Position numbers and translations under genes: made by a program. A stretch of 64,000 nucleotides of DNA, taken from assembly GCA_965248605.1 (NCBI GenBank), contig CBDFJV010000007.1, positions 1,302,001 to 1,366,000 of the forward strand, read 5' to 3'. The notes under the pieces were generated by a model. That model saw only the letters and a list, made by a program, of their open reading frames with translations, was not told where the DNA came from and did not search any database. Positions 53,794-62,462 of the stretch are shown one piece after another (the stretch's first letter is position 1; each line of letters opens with the position of its first letter). Source of the stretch: CAUZJF01 sp965248605 (GTDB lineage: Bacteria > Chloroflexota > Dehalococcoidia > Lucifugimonadales > CAUZJF01).

Positions 53794-55689
53794 CTAAGCA
53801 AGCCCCGCCTCGACCATCGCCGCGGCGAACGCGGCGCGGCTCACGGGGCCGGAGCCGCACGGGTCCGCAGCGCCCTCTGCTACTTGACGGATCCACGTCG
53901 CTCGCTCTCCGGCGCCAATCGTGGCTCCGGGGCTGAACTCGAGGACATCGTCATTTCCGCCGTAGCCTCCCGCCATGATCAGTCTCTGTGTCGCGGCGAA
54001 GTCGCTGCTCGACACCGGCACGTCGATGAGCCATGAGAGCGGCACGCCGTCCGATAGGAGCTCTCGCTGGAAGGAGCGCGTCAAGTCTCGGCTGGCGTGG
54101 ATGCTCTTGGGCAGAGTGCCCTGACCAAGCGCGAACGACGCGAGGGCGCCCGCCGCCTCACCGATATTCCACTCCACCGGGTGGAGCCGGTAACAGCCGT
54201 TAGTGATGTGGGTCGTGCCGATATTCTTGTTGGCTGCGATGAGGTTCGTGGTCTCGACCGGGATCAGCGCGCCGAGGGGGATCTGGAAAGGTTTGGTCCG
54301 GGTGCTCGTCCCGACGTCGTCCTCGCCGGCCTGGTGGATGTCGATCGGGTACCATCCGACGCCGACCGAGTCCTCGAAATGGGCAGCCCGCGGCCCCGGT
54401 TGGTGCGCGACCGCCACGTCTTGCTCGACGATGGTCCTTAGCGCTTTGATCCGTCGAGCCTCCCGGATGTAGGGATACATCGACAGCCCGTCTTGCGTCC
54501 CCATGACGTCGGGTCGCAGTCGTATTTCGTGGAACCCTATCCCGTCGTCGTTAGGCACCTCGGTCTGCAGCCAGTGCGCGAACCCAAGACTCACTCTCTT
54601 GGCGTCCTGAAGGCATGCGGCCAGGGCCTCCGGTGTCTGGTCGACCAGCGGCTTGTCCCGATAGTCGTTGCCCGGCCAGTTGAACAGGGTTACGTCGTTG
54701 TCGTATTGATCGGGGAACTGCCGCGCATCCACGAGGCGGCGGTACTCCCAGAGCGGCCCCTTCACGCCCGACGTCGGCTCGAAGAGGTGGTAGTCGAGCC
54801 AGCCGGACTCCTCGCCGTAGATCTCGCCGCCGTGAACGTGGATGCGCAGGCTGTACGGCTGTGAATCGCGGTAGTGTTCGTACCGGTCCGGTTTCGCCAT
54901 CCTGTTGTTCTCACCTAGGGGGCGGCGTTCCATTGCAAAGGTGTAGGTGCAGCTCTGGACGCAGTGCGCCTTCGGCTTCTCTGGCTGCGCGTGGGGCTCA
55001 CCGGTCTCGTCGATGCTCTCCGCGCCGACCCTGTAAGAGGTGCCGGTCAGCGGTAGCAGGTCGCCCAGCTCGGTGGCGTCCACCACGTACTCGAACTCGA
55101 ATCGCACGGCGCTGCCGTCGTCCAGGTTGACCGCCTTCAGCGAAACGACGCGGTCGCTATCGACTACGGCCTCTGCGGCCTTGGTCCGAAGGAAGACCCT
55201 GAGCCGTCCGGCCTCGATCTCGGGAGCAAGGAGACGTTCTATCGTGCTCAGCCCGACCCTTGGCTCGAAGGCAAGTCGGGATACCCAGCAGGTACCTGGA
55301 TTAAGGTGTCCAGTGCGGTCACGCTCCGGTAGCAGCGCACGATAGTGGTTGCGGATGGACTCACGAAGCTGGTAGTAGGTCCTCGTACCCCCGAACCCTT
55401 CTATGTGGTCGTGTTCATCGAGGGCGGATATGCCCTGCGATGTTATCTGGCCGCCCAGCCAGGCGGTCTCTTCCAACAGGCAGACCGTGCGACCTCTGCG
55501 TGCCGCAGCCCAGGCAGCCGCCACGCCGCCCAGGCCGCCGCCCACGACCAGGATGTCGCATTGAATTCGTCTTGCCTGCGCCCGGTGATCGACAGCTACA
55601 ACCGCACTCGACGGGTCGCCGGTGGCCGGTACTCTCATTACGTCCAGCAGGGTCTCCGCTCTGTGTCCGCGGCTACGAGTCTCAGTCAT
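53794..55689 (-). CDS. FAD-dependent oxidoreductase (FAD_oxidored family)
   Basis: 631 residues from ATG 55689 (GAGG upstream); the ATG at 55716 would add 9 residues. Dinucleotide-binding motif CDILVVGGGLGGVAAAWAAARRGRTVCLLEE, then GGQITSQGISALDEHD and FEYVVDATELGDLLPLTG, typical of the large FAD proteins (PF12831) often found among carbohydrate genes. The C-terminal NLIAANKNIGTTHITNGCYRLHPVEWNIGEAAGALASFAL is the second FAD contact. Substrate unknown. No signal peptide. Confidence 0.88.
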   Translation of the reverse strand: MTETRSRGHRAETLLDVMRVPATGDPSSAVVAVDHRAQARRIQCDILVVGGGLGGVAAAWAAARRGRTVCLLEETAWLGGQITSQGISALDEHDHIEGFGGTRTYYQLRESIRNHYRALLPERDRTGHLNPGTCWVSRLAFEPRVGLSTIERLLAPEIEAGRLRVFLRTKAAEAVVDSDRVVSLKAVNLDDGSAVRFEFEYVVDATELGDLLPLTGTSYRVGAESIDETGEPHAQPEKPKAHCVQSCTYTFAMERRPLGENNRMAKPDRYEHYRDSQPYSLRIHVHGGEIYGEESGWLDYHLFEPTSGVKGPLWEYRRLVDARQFPDQYDNDVTLFNWPGNDYRDKPLVDQTPEALAACLQDAKRVSLGFAHWLQTEVPNDDGIGFHEIRLRPDVMGTQDGLSMYPYIREARRIKALRTIVEQDVAVAHQPGPRAAHFEDSVGVGWYPIDIHQAGEDDVGTSTRTKPFQIPLGALIPVETTNLIAANKNIGTTHITNGCYRLHPVEWNIGEAAGALASFALGQGTLPKSIHASRDLTRSFQRELLSDGVPLSWLIDVPVSSSDFAATQRLIMAGGYGGNDDVLEFSPGATIGAGERATWIRQVAEGAADPCGSGPVSRAAFAAAMVEAGLA

Positions 55690-55732
55690 TCCGCAGTCCT
55701 CACTGGCATGGAGCATCGATACACCAGTGGCG

Positions 55733-56464
55733 TCAGGCTTCGCCGCCCTCGCGATGGTCGTGTCCCGTCTGTTCGTCTGTCTGGATCACACCGTCGAGCA
55801 TCGAGACCACCCTGGAGCAGGCAGCCCCGACGCGCTCGTCGTGGGTGACCAGGACGATGGTCTGGTTGCGCTCGTCGTGGAAGCGGCGCATCAGGTCGAG
55901 CACCTCGTTGGTGCTGGCGGAGTCGAGGTTGCCCGTCGGCTCGTCCGCCAGCAGTAACTCCGGTTCGTTGACTAGCGACCGCGCGATCGCTGCCCGCTGC
56001 TGCTGGCCACCGGACAGCTCCGCCGGCCGGTGATCGGCCCGATCGGCAAGACCGACCCAGTCCAGTGCTTCCTGGGCGGCGGACCGCGCTTTGGACCGTG
56101 AGGCGCCGGCGTATTCGGCCGCCAGAGCCACGTTCTCCACGGCCGTCAAGGTGGGTACGAGGTTGAACGCCTGAAAGACGAATCCCATCTTCTGCGCCCG
56201 CATCCTCGTGCGCTCCTTGTCGGACAAACTCGTGATGTCGTTGCCGTTGACCATGATATGTGCCTTGGGACTGGCTTCGCGATCGGGCGGCTGCAGGAGT
56301 CCGAGTATGTGCATCAGCGTGCTCTTCCCACAGCCCGACGGCCCCATGACGGCCACCATCTCGCCGGACTCGATCGCCACGTCGACCCCACGCAACGCGT
56401 AGACGTCGTTATTGCGGCCAAGGCGGTAAGTCTTATGCAGGTTCTGTGCTTCTAGGTACACCAT
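55733..56464 (-). CDS. ABC transporter ATP-binding protein (LolD/MacB type)
   Basis: 243 residues. Walker A MGPSGCGKSTL, Q-loop FVFQAFNLVPTLTAVENV, signature LSGGQQQRAAIARSL, Walker B LLLADEPTGNLD and H-loop VLVTHD. Powers the FtsX-type permease encoded 12 bp upstream. Such pairs move lipoproteins, peptides or macrolides mechanically. Confidence 0.93.
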   Translation of the reverse strand: MVYLEAQNLHKTYRLGRNNDVYALRGVDVAIESGEMVAVMGPSGCGKSTLMHILGLLQPPDREASPKAHIMVNGNDITSLSDKERTRMRAQKMGFVFQAFNLVPTLTAVENVALAAEYAGASRSKARSAAQEALDWVGLADRADHRPAELSGGQQQRAAIARSLVNEPELLLADEPTGNLDSASTNEVLDLMRRFHDERNQTIVLVTHDERVGAACSRVVSMLDGVIQTDEQTGHDHREGGEA

Positions 56465-56476
56465 CGAACAAGACTC

Positions 56477-57649
56477 CTACTCGTATCTGAGTGCTTCGAC
56501 TGGATCGAGCCGGGCCGCGTTCCAGGCGGGGACCAGGCCGGCCAACATGCCGAGGACCGTCGAAAAGACCAGGGCGAAGATCGCCGTTCCATAGGTCAGG
56601 TGGAAGAGGATGGTGCCCGAAGCGCGGCCGGCCTCGTTCGCAAAGAACACGACGATGGCGCCCAGCACGAGACCGACGATTCCGCCGACGAGCCCGATCG
56701 CGCCCGCCTCGGACACGAGCTCCCTCATGACACGTCCCTTCGACGCGCCGATGGCCCGCTTGATGCCGATCTCCCTGGTCCTCTCTGCGACACTCATTGC
56801 CATGGTGTTGATTACCGACAGGCCTCCCACGATCAAGCTGATCAGCGCGACACCTAGGATGATAGCGTTGAACAGAGCTACGGCCGAGCCGATCTGCTCA
56901 TCGAACTCCTCGCCAGTGATGGTCTGCACCTGCTCGACCTGCTCCTCGATAGCCTTCGCTAGGGCCGCGATGTCGACTCCGTCCTCCGGGTAGACCACGA
57001 CCTGCGACGCCAGCTGGTCGACACTGAGACCGCGCGCGACGATTGGTGCATCTTCCCCCAGCAGGCCCTGGGCCGCCGCCAGCGGTACGACGGCTGTAGT
57101 GTCCGGCGCTGTGAGAGTAGGCTCCAGTATGCCCACGACGTTGAACTCGTGGCCGCGGATTTCGAAGACATCGCCCGCCTTCTTGTCGAACTTGCGGGCC
57201 ATGTCCGAGCCCAGAACTACCACGTTGCTGCCCTCGTCTTCCTCGCGGAGCAGACGGCCCTGGGCAGCGCTGAACTTGAAGCTCTCCCGTCCCTGGTCGG
57301 CGCCGGGGACGGAGCCTATTACGAAGTCGGGCAGGCCGAACCCTGTTCCCGACTCGTCCGGGTCGAGCAACATCTGGACTTCGGGAACCGTGACCGCCAC
57401 GCCCGGGACGGCCAGTATCGCATCGGCGGTGGATATCGGAATAGGTGTGAATCCTAAGCCAAAAGTGGGACTCGATGCGTCCGACGCAATGATCTTGTCC
57501 TCGTAGTAGGTACTCCCACCCTCTACGAGAGCGCTGATCTTGTTCGCCATCGAGCCCATGACGACCAGCGCCCAGATCCCGACGCTGATCCCTACTATCG
57601 TCAGGGTCGTCCTGACCTTGCGCCGCATCAAGTTACGTACAAGCCGCAT
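56477..57649 (-). CDS. ABC transporter permease (MacB/FtsX type)
   Basis: 390 residues: N-terminal membrane helix (RRKVRTTLTIVGISVGIWAL), a MacB-type periplasmic domain of about 230 residues (VVLGSDMARKFDKKAGDVFEI), then three helices with the FtsX motif SVAERTREIGIKRAIGASKG and a C-terminal NAARLDPVEALRYE. First gene of a two-gene operon with the ATPase. Confidence 0.93.
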   Translation of the reverse strand: MRLVRNLMRRKVRTTLTIVGISVGIWALVVMGSMANKISALVEGGSTYYEDKIIASDASSPTFGLGFTPIPISTADAILAVPGVAVTVPEVQMLLDPDESGTGFGLPDFVIGSVPGADQGRESFKFSAAQGRLLREEDEGSNVVVLGSDMARKFDKKAGDVFEIRGHEFNVVGILEPTLTAPDTTAVVPLAAAQGLLGEDAPIVARGLSVDQLASQVVVYPEDGVDIAALAKAIEEQVEQVQTITGEEFDEQIGSAVALFNAIILGVALISLIVGGLSVINTMAMSVAERTREIGIKRAIGASKGRVMRELVSEAGAIGLVGGIVGLVLGAIVVFFANEAGRASGTILFHLTYGTAIFALVFSTVLGMLAGLVPAWNAARLDPVEALRYE

Positions 57650-57790
57650 GAAACCCCTCCGAGATTCAGTTTCGCGACAGTCGTCCCGTAGACACCACCG
57701 TAATTCCGGCGAAAAGCCGGAATCCAGTGTGGGCCGTTAGGGACAGGAGGTCACGTGACCCCGGCCGGGCGTCTACCCTTGTCGCCGGCC

Positions 57791-58576
57791 TCATCGTTCT
57801 CGCCACTTCAGCCTCCAGAAACCGATCGCCATCGTCAGCGCAGCGATCCCCGCCAGTACGACGAACTCCATCAAGATGTCCGTCCTACCGGACAGCGACT
57901 TCATAATACCGTCAGCGGCGTATCTGAACGGCGAGACGAACCCCAACCATCGCATCAGCAGCGGGGCCTGCTCCATCGTGAAGAACACCGGCGAGAGCAT
58001 CACCGGCAGGATCCCTACCATGCCATTGATAATGCTGCCGACCTCCGCTGACGGCGCGATGCTCGTCAGGAAGAGCATGAGGCCCGCCATGACGAGCACC
58101 ATCGGCAAGACCATCGGAATGAACGCCAGCGTCGGATCGAAGTCCACACCCGATATGATCCCCAAGGACAGCAGTACTCCGACGATTACCAAAGACTGTA
58201 AGGATGCGAAGATGAGCACCCCGATGGCGTAAGACGCCTTGGACATCGGCATCGTGATCAAGAGCTTCAGTCGTCCCTGAAAGCGGTCCTGCACCAGCTG
58301 GTCGGCCAGGCTGTTGGCCGTCATCAACGAAACGCCGAAGACTATCGTGCCGGTCATGAGCCGGCGGACGGCCTCGGGGTCATCCGGGGCGAGCGCCCGA
58401 GACCAGAAGAACATCCCCATCGGGAAGATGAGCGCGCCCATTACGTACCATTGCCATCCCTGTCTGGCCAGGAACAGCTTCATTTGGAAGATGGTCAAGG
58501 TATCCGAGAGGAACTTGGCGGCCCCCGCGGTGTCAGGCGGCAAGGAGACCGCCCGACGCTCAGTTTGAGTCGCCAC
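57791..58576 (-). CDS. ABC-2 type transporter permease
   Basis: 261 residues from a GTG at 58576. Six hydrophobic segments (WYVMGALIFPMGMFFWSRAL, MTGTIVFGVSLMTANSLADQ, SLVIVGVLLSLGIISG, LAFIMVLPMVLVMAGLML-like, MVGILPVMLSPVFF and VVLAGIAALTMAIGFWRL). PFRYAADGIMKSLSG near the end is usual in this family. It forms an exporter with the ATPase at 58687. The start lies next to the CTAG of an inserted 131-bp element, which separates the two genes. Confidence 0.88.
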   Translation of the reverse strand: MATQTERRAVSLPPDTAGAAKFLSDTLTIFQMKLFLARQGWQWYVMGALIFPMGMFFWSRALAPDDPEAVRRLMTGTIVFGVSLMTANSLADQLVQDRFQGRLKLLITMPMSKASYAIGVLIFASLQSLVIVGVLLSLGIISGVDFDPTLAFIPMVLPMVLVMAGLMLFLTSIAPSAEVGSIINGMVGILPVMLSPVFFTMEQAPLLMRWLGFVSPFRYAADGIMKSLSGRTDILMEFVVLAGIAALTMAIGFWRLKWRER

Positions 58577-58707
58577 CTAGTGGTCCAACATCCTAGTATT
58601 GAAGGGTTCTGAGGTTACGGCTTGGTAGGGGCGGGTTTGAAACCCGCCCTGTCGTCGTAGCACGCCAATCTCGGCTACCCCTCATTTCAAAGATTTCGGT
58701 CTACTAG
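58577..58707 (-). mobile_element. 131-bp CTAG-bounded repeat (MITE-like), copy 4
   Basis: Same sequence as the other three copies. It sits between the ATPase and permease genes of one operon and provides the ATPase's present stop codon (TGA at 58687-58689). Removal of the element with one CTAG would make the ATPase end ...EKEGLGGDSN, overlapping the permease start by 17 bp. Confidence 0.92.
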
Positions 58708-59610
58708 GCCCTCCTTCTCGCCCGTCAAGGCGAGGTAGATGTCTTCCAGGTTCGTCCGTCCGACCGAGTACTGTTGAATGTCCAAAGCCCGGACCCTTTC
58801 GACGAGTTCGTGGTCGCTGACCCCAAATAGGGTCTCCGATTCGGCCGCAGACCCGTTTCGCGAGTAGGTGATCTTGAACTCGTAGCCGTGAGAAGCCCGC
58901 AGGTTCTCTACCGTATCCAGCGCCAGCAGACGGCCGTTTTGGATGATCCCCACTCTGTCGCTCAAGGCCTCGGCCTCTTCCATGTAGTGTGTGGTGAGCA
59001 GAATCGTAGCTCCTTGTTCCTTACGACGCAGTATCAACGCCCAGAGGTCGCGTCGCGCTTGGGGATCGAGCCCTGTGGTTGGTTCGTCGAGGACCATCAG
59101 GGGCGGCCTTGCCAGCGTGGCAATCCCAACAAGGACCCGCCTGCGCAGGCCGCCCGAAAGCTTGCCGACGAGAACGTCGCGGTGTTCGGACATGCGCAGC
59201 TCTTCTATGAGCTCATCGGCCCGTTCGCTGGACTCCTTGCGGGAGAGCCCTCTTAGTCTCCCGAATATGCGCAAGTGCTGGTACGTCGTCAGGTACTCGA
59301 ACAGCTTTGCTTCCTGGGGCATGGTCCCAAGGAGGCTCTTGACACGGTCCGGCTCGGTAACGACGTCGTGTCCGAAGACCTCGACCCGCCCCGAAGTCGG
59401 TCGCAGCTCTGTGGTGATCTGACGGACCAGTGTGGTCTTTCCCGCCCCGTTCGGACCGAGGATCCCGAGGATCTCTGCCGGCGCGGCCGAGAGCGTAATA
59501 CCTCGGTTAGCCCAAGGGCCTTTCTTGTAGCGCTTGTTGAGGTCCTTGACCTCGACAGGCAGGGTCCCTTGGTCAGGGGTTCTCAAAGCTGACTCACCAG
59601 GTTGGTGCAC
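58687..59610 (-). CDS. ABC-2 type transporter ATP-binding protein, C-terminus replaced by repeat insertion
   Basis: 307 residues. Walker A LGPNGAGKTTLVRQI, signature KLSGGLRRRVLVGIATL, Walker B LMVLDEPTTGLDPQARR, H-loop LLTTHYMEEAEALSDRVGI, as in DrrA/NatA-type exporters. The final residues LVDRNL are encoded by the inserted element. The change affects only the extreme C-terminus, so ATPase activity is probably kept; coupling of translation to the permease is lost. Confidence 0.93.
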   Translation of the reverse strand: MHQPGESALRTPDQGTLPVEVKDLNKRYKKGPWANRGITLSAAPAEILGILGPNGAGKTTLVRQITTELRPTSGRVEVFGHDVVTEPDRVKSLLGTMPQEAKLFEYLTTYQHLRIFGRLRGLSRKESSERADELIEELRMSEHRDVLVGKLSGGLRRRVLVGIATLARPPLMVLDEPTTGLDPQARRDLWALILRRKEQGATILLTTHYMEEAEALSDRVGIIQNGRLLALDTVENLRASHGYEFKITYSRNGSAAESETLFGVSDHELVERVRALDIQQYSVGRTNLEDIYLALTGEKEGLVDRNL

Positions 59611-59806
59611 GTATCTCGGCTCCGATGTTCCGTTGTTCAGGCCATACCGCCATTTGGCGCATACAAGTTAGCAGAAGCCGATAGAGATTGTTATCCGTCA
59701 AAAGCCGGAAAACGGCGTAGGCAAAACGGAGGATGGTGCCTCGTGGTATCGATTACTTGCGGCTGCTATGATGCTGGTGTTCACGTCCGGACAGAGGTGA
59801 CCAGCA

Positions 59807-60733
59807 ATGTCGAAGAAGAAGATAGTTGGGTTGGTGGTGCTGGCATTTATTGTCCTCTCCGTCGTGATCGCTGTGCTCATTCCTGCGACGGATTCCGGAG
59901 GGTTTGAAGGCAGTGACTCCGTCCTCCTGGTCAGTTTGTCCGGGTCCATTCAGGAGAGCGGATCGAGTGGCCTGTTCGGTGGCGGTATCGGCCCTGGCTT
60001 CGTCCGCAAGAGGCTCGAACAGGCGGAAGACTCTTCGTCCGTGAAGGCTGTGGTCGTCCGCCTGGAAACCGGAGGAGGCACGGTCGCGGCTTCTCAAGAG
60101 ATAGCCGGCTTGTTCGAAGAGTTCTCGAAGCCGATAGTCATTTCCATGGGGGACGTTGCCGCTTCTGGAGGCTACTACATCGCGTCCCAGTCCGACCGGA
60201 TTGTCGCCCAGCCGGGCACGCTTACCGGGAGCATCGGGGTCATCTGGAGTTTGCTCGACTACGAAGGTCTCCTGGAGAAAATAGGCGTCGAGCTGGAAGT
60301 CGTGTCCACGGGCAAGTACAAGGACATGTTGCTACCAGGTCGTCTAACACCCGAGAGTCGGCAGATCATTCAAGACATAACCGACGAGGCATACGCCCAG
60401 TTTGTCGCAGCTGTTGCGGAAGGCCGAGGCCTCCCGCGCGTCAAGGTCGAGGAGCTCGCCACCGGTCAGGTCTACACCGGGGCGCAGGCACTCGAGCTCG
60501 GCCTGGTGGACGTCCTGGGCGGACTGGACCAGGCGATTCAAGAAGCCGAGAAGCTCGCGGGCATCGAAGAAGCGCGTATCGTCGAGTACGAGCCCTCCTT
60601 CTTCGACCTGTTCTTCTCGGGGTCCGGCTTTAGCGGCATGAAGTCTATGCTCTCCTCCTATTTGCTCGGAGAAGACCTTGCCCTCCTCGAGCAGTTTCTT
60701 ACGGGAATCGCGGGTCCGCGCTACGGAGGATAG
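59807..60733 (+). CDS. sppA: Signal peptide peptidase SppA
   Basis: 308 residues. One N-terminal membrane helix (VGLVVLAFIVLSVVIAVLIP), a Clp-fold protease domain with the catalytic Ser120 in GDVAASGGYYIAS and Lys172 in TGKYKDMLLPGR, spaced 52 residues as in single-domain SppA. VYTGAQALELGLVDVLGG follows. Degrades cleaved signal peptides in the membrane. Followed at 3 bp by the Yip1-like gene. Confidence 0.93.
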   Translation: MSKKKIVGLVVLAFIVLSVVIAVLIPATDSGGFEGSDSVLLVSLSGSIQESGSSGLFGGGIGPGFVRKRLEQAEDSSSVKAVVVRLETGGGTVAASQEIAGLFEEFSKPIVISMGDVAASGGYYIASQSDRIVAQPGTLTGSIGVIWSLLDYEGLLEKIGVELEVVSTGKYKDMLLPGRLTPESRQIIQDITDEAYAQFVAAVAEGRGLPRVKVEELATGQVYTGAQALELGLVDVLGGLDQAIQEAEKLAGIEEARIVEYEPSFFDLFFSGSGFSGMKSMLSSYLLGEDLALLEQFLTGIAGPRYGG

Positions 60734-60736
60734 AAG

Positions 60737-61405
60737 ATGGATGACCTCAAGGCCGACGGATCGGAGCCTGAAAGCGTAGTCAAAGAAGGCCTTCTTGAGA
60801 CCGCGGTCAGCGTGATTACGCAGCCGGTACTCACCCTACGCCGGGTTACCAGGGAGCAGCGTGTAGGATGGGGGATCGGGCTGGTGGCCGTGGTGGCAGG
60901 GGCCTCTTTGGCCCTACAGGCCGCTACGGTATCCCCCAGAGATTTCGCAGGCGAACCCTCGCAAGCGGCGGATTCCTTCGAGAGCGGTGTTCGGGTCGTC
61001 CTTATTATCGGCGCCTTAACCCTCGGCCCGATAATGGGCCTATCTTTGGTGGCATTGACGGTCGGGGTAGTCCACCTAACTAGCAAGCTTCTGCGCGGGT
61101 CTGGGATCTATGCAGGCCTTTTCGTGGGGTTCGCCTTTGCGGAGGTACCAACCGCATTGGGTATTCCGGTCGGCCTTATCCCGTTGGTGTTAGGGGCTGG
61201 AGGGGTCCTGGCGTGGCTCGTTCAATCCGGATTAACTATCTGGTCGATCGTATTAGTCGTAATAGCGGTCCGAGAGAACAACGAATTCACAACGGGACGA
61301 GCGATTGCGGCGTTTCTGATTCCCGTAGGCGTGATGGCGCTTGCTTTCACGCTGTTGATCGTCCTTTTCGTGGTGCTTTTGATCGCGGCGTTTGCCTTTG
61401 CCTAG
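60737..61405 (+). CDS. Yip1-family membrane protein
   Basis: 222 residues with five hydrophobic segments after a soluble start; VISVITQP-like VSVITQPVLTLRRVTREQR near the N-terminus and VGFAFAEVPTALGIPVGLIPLV are typical of bacterial YIP1-domain proteins. Probably in one operon with sppA. Function unknown. Confidence 0.75.
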   Translation: MDDLKADGSEPESVVKEGLLETAVSVITQPVLTLRRVTREQRVGWGIGLVAVVAGASLALQAATVSPRDFAGEPSQAADSFESGVRVVLIIGALTLGPIMGLSLVALTVGVVHLTSKLLRGSGIYAGLFVGFAFAEVPTALGIPVGLIPLVLGAGGVLAWLVQSGLTIWSIVLVVIAVRENNEFTTGRAIAAFLIPVGVMALAFTLLIVLFVVLLIAAFAFA

Positions 61406-61525
61406 TCGAAGCCCACGTTCCGATGGGAAACTGACGTCTGGGGCGGAGTAGTAGACGCCATAGCCAACCAGGAGTCCAGCACCGCCGATTATCAGAATTC
61501 CGCCGACCCAGGTTGCGACCTTCAC
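61253..61525 (-). CDS. Small membrane protein, probably 3' truncated
   Basis: The first 40 residues (MKVATWVGGILIIGGAGLLV then GYGVYYSAPDVSF) form a believable hydrophobic helix, and the ATG lies 11 bp after the methyltransferase stop in the same direction. From about 61405 the frame is antisense to the Yip1 gene and looks like noise (Lys/Arg/His-rich). Either a truncated small protein or a chance frame. Confidence 0.35.
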   Translation of the reverse strand: MKVATWVGGILIIGGAGLLVGYGVYYSAPDVSFPSERGLRLGKGKRRDQKHHEKDDQQRESKRHHAYGNQKRRNRSSRCEFVVLSDRYYD

Positions 61526-61536
61526 TTCCTCCTACT

Positions 61537-62163
61537 TTAGGCTTTGGCTTGCTTCCGGGCGACACCTACGACGCGAGGCTTGAAGATTCCAGGACCGCTT
61601 GGGGCGAGGAACTCACGGACGTCAACAGAGCTGAAATCAGACGTTCGAAGGGCATGGGCGACGTCACGGTTCAGGTTGCAGCCGCCGGCGATAAGCCGGT
61701 TCGGCCGGTTCAGCAAGCCTTGCAACGTGCGACTGCGACCAGTTGACGCAGCCACGTGCTCGTAGAAGTAGAACGCCCCGTCTTGTTTCAAAACGCGAAA
61801 CACCTCTGCGAGCGACCCTCCAAGGTCGCTGATTGAGCATAGGACGAGCGTCGAAACAACGCTGTCGAAAGTCTCGTCCGGAAACGGAAGGTTCTCGGCT
61901 ACTTGTGCCACGACAGCTACGTCGCGGTCTAAACTCGTGGCCTTTTCCTCCAGCCGCCTGGCCATATGGGGATTGGGCTCCGCCACTGTGAGCCTGACGT
62001 CCGGCGCGAAGAAGTCGAGGTTCGCGCCCGTTCCGCCACCGATCTCGAGGACCTCGCCTGTAGCCGCTCCGGCTGTCTCTTGCCGGCAACCGGTCTCCCA
62101 CTCCTCTTCCTCTCCGCCAAGACGGTCGTAGAGGGCGGCGAATAGTCGCTTCCTGAGGCCCAT
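61537..62163 (-). CDS. Class I SAM-dependent methyltransferase
   Basis: 208 residues. Motif I EVLEIGGGTGANLDFFAP, motif II acidic end VAEPNPHM, FPDETFDSVVSTLVLCSISD and EVFRVLKQDGAFYFYEHV. Similar in order to UbiE/thiol methyltransferase-like enzymes. Substrate not determinable. Confidence 0.88.
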   Translation of the reverse strand: MGLRKRLFAALYDRLGGEEEEWETGCRQETAGAATGEVLEIGGGTGANLDFFAPDVRLTVAEPNPHMARRLEEKATSLDRDVAVVAQVAENLPFPDETFDSVVSTLVLCSISDLGGSLAEVFRVLKQDGAFYFYEHVAASTGRSRTLQGLLNRPNRLIAGGCNLNRDVAHALRTSDFSSVDVREFLAPSGPGIFKPRVVGVARKQAKA

Positions 62164-62462
62164 GCTCGAATTCTACCTCGTCGGAGCTGATTGGCAATCG
62201 TCACTAAGGCTGGTTCGCCGTGGTTCGAAAGGATGGCTCGCTCGCAAAAAAGCGGATACGTAACCTGCACTTTGCGCCGTTACGGCTAAAAAGACAGTCT
62301 GCGTCGCTTCGGTGGGGGCGTCCCGATGCCGCATCGGGACATGTGCCCCTACTCGTTGTGGACCGCGATGCGGCGAAAACGCCGTGACGAACCCGCCTAA
62401 AGAATCAGCCTCTGTATGCTAGAATACCGCGACCCTTGGCCATACGCCGGACGGAGCCCGAC
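62164..62462. repeat. Divergent gap with REP-like palindrome
   Basis: Holds GTCCCGATGC-C-GCATCGGGAC (62320-62340), a perfect 10-bp palindrome like that at 47589, flanked by GGGGGC and GCCCCTAC. No gene is seen. Confidence 0.55.

Noticed and set aside
53672..53896. Short minus-strand frame between the FAD and HTH genes
   Set aside because: Overlaps both genes in another frame, with no ribosome site.
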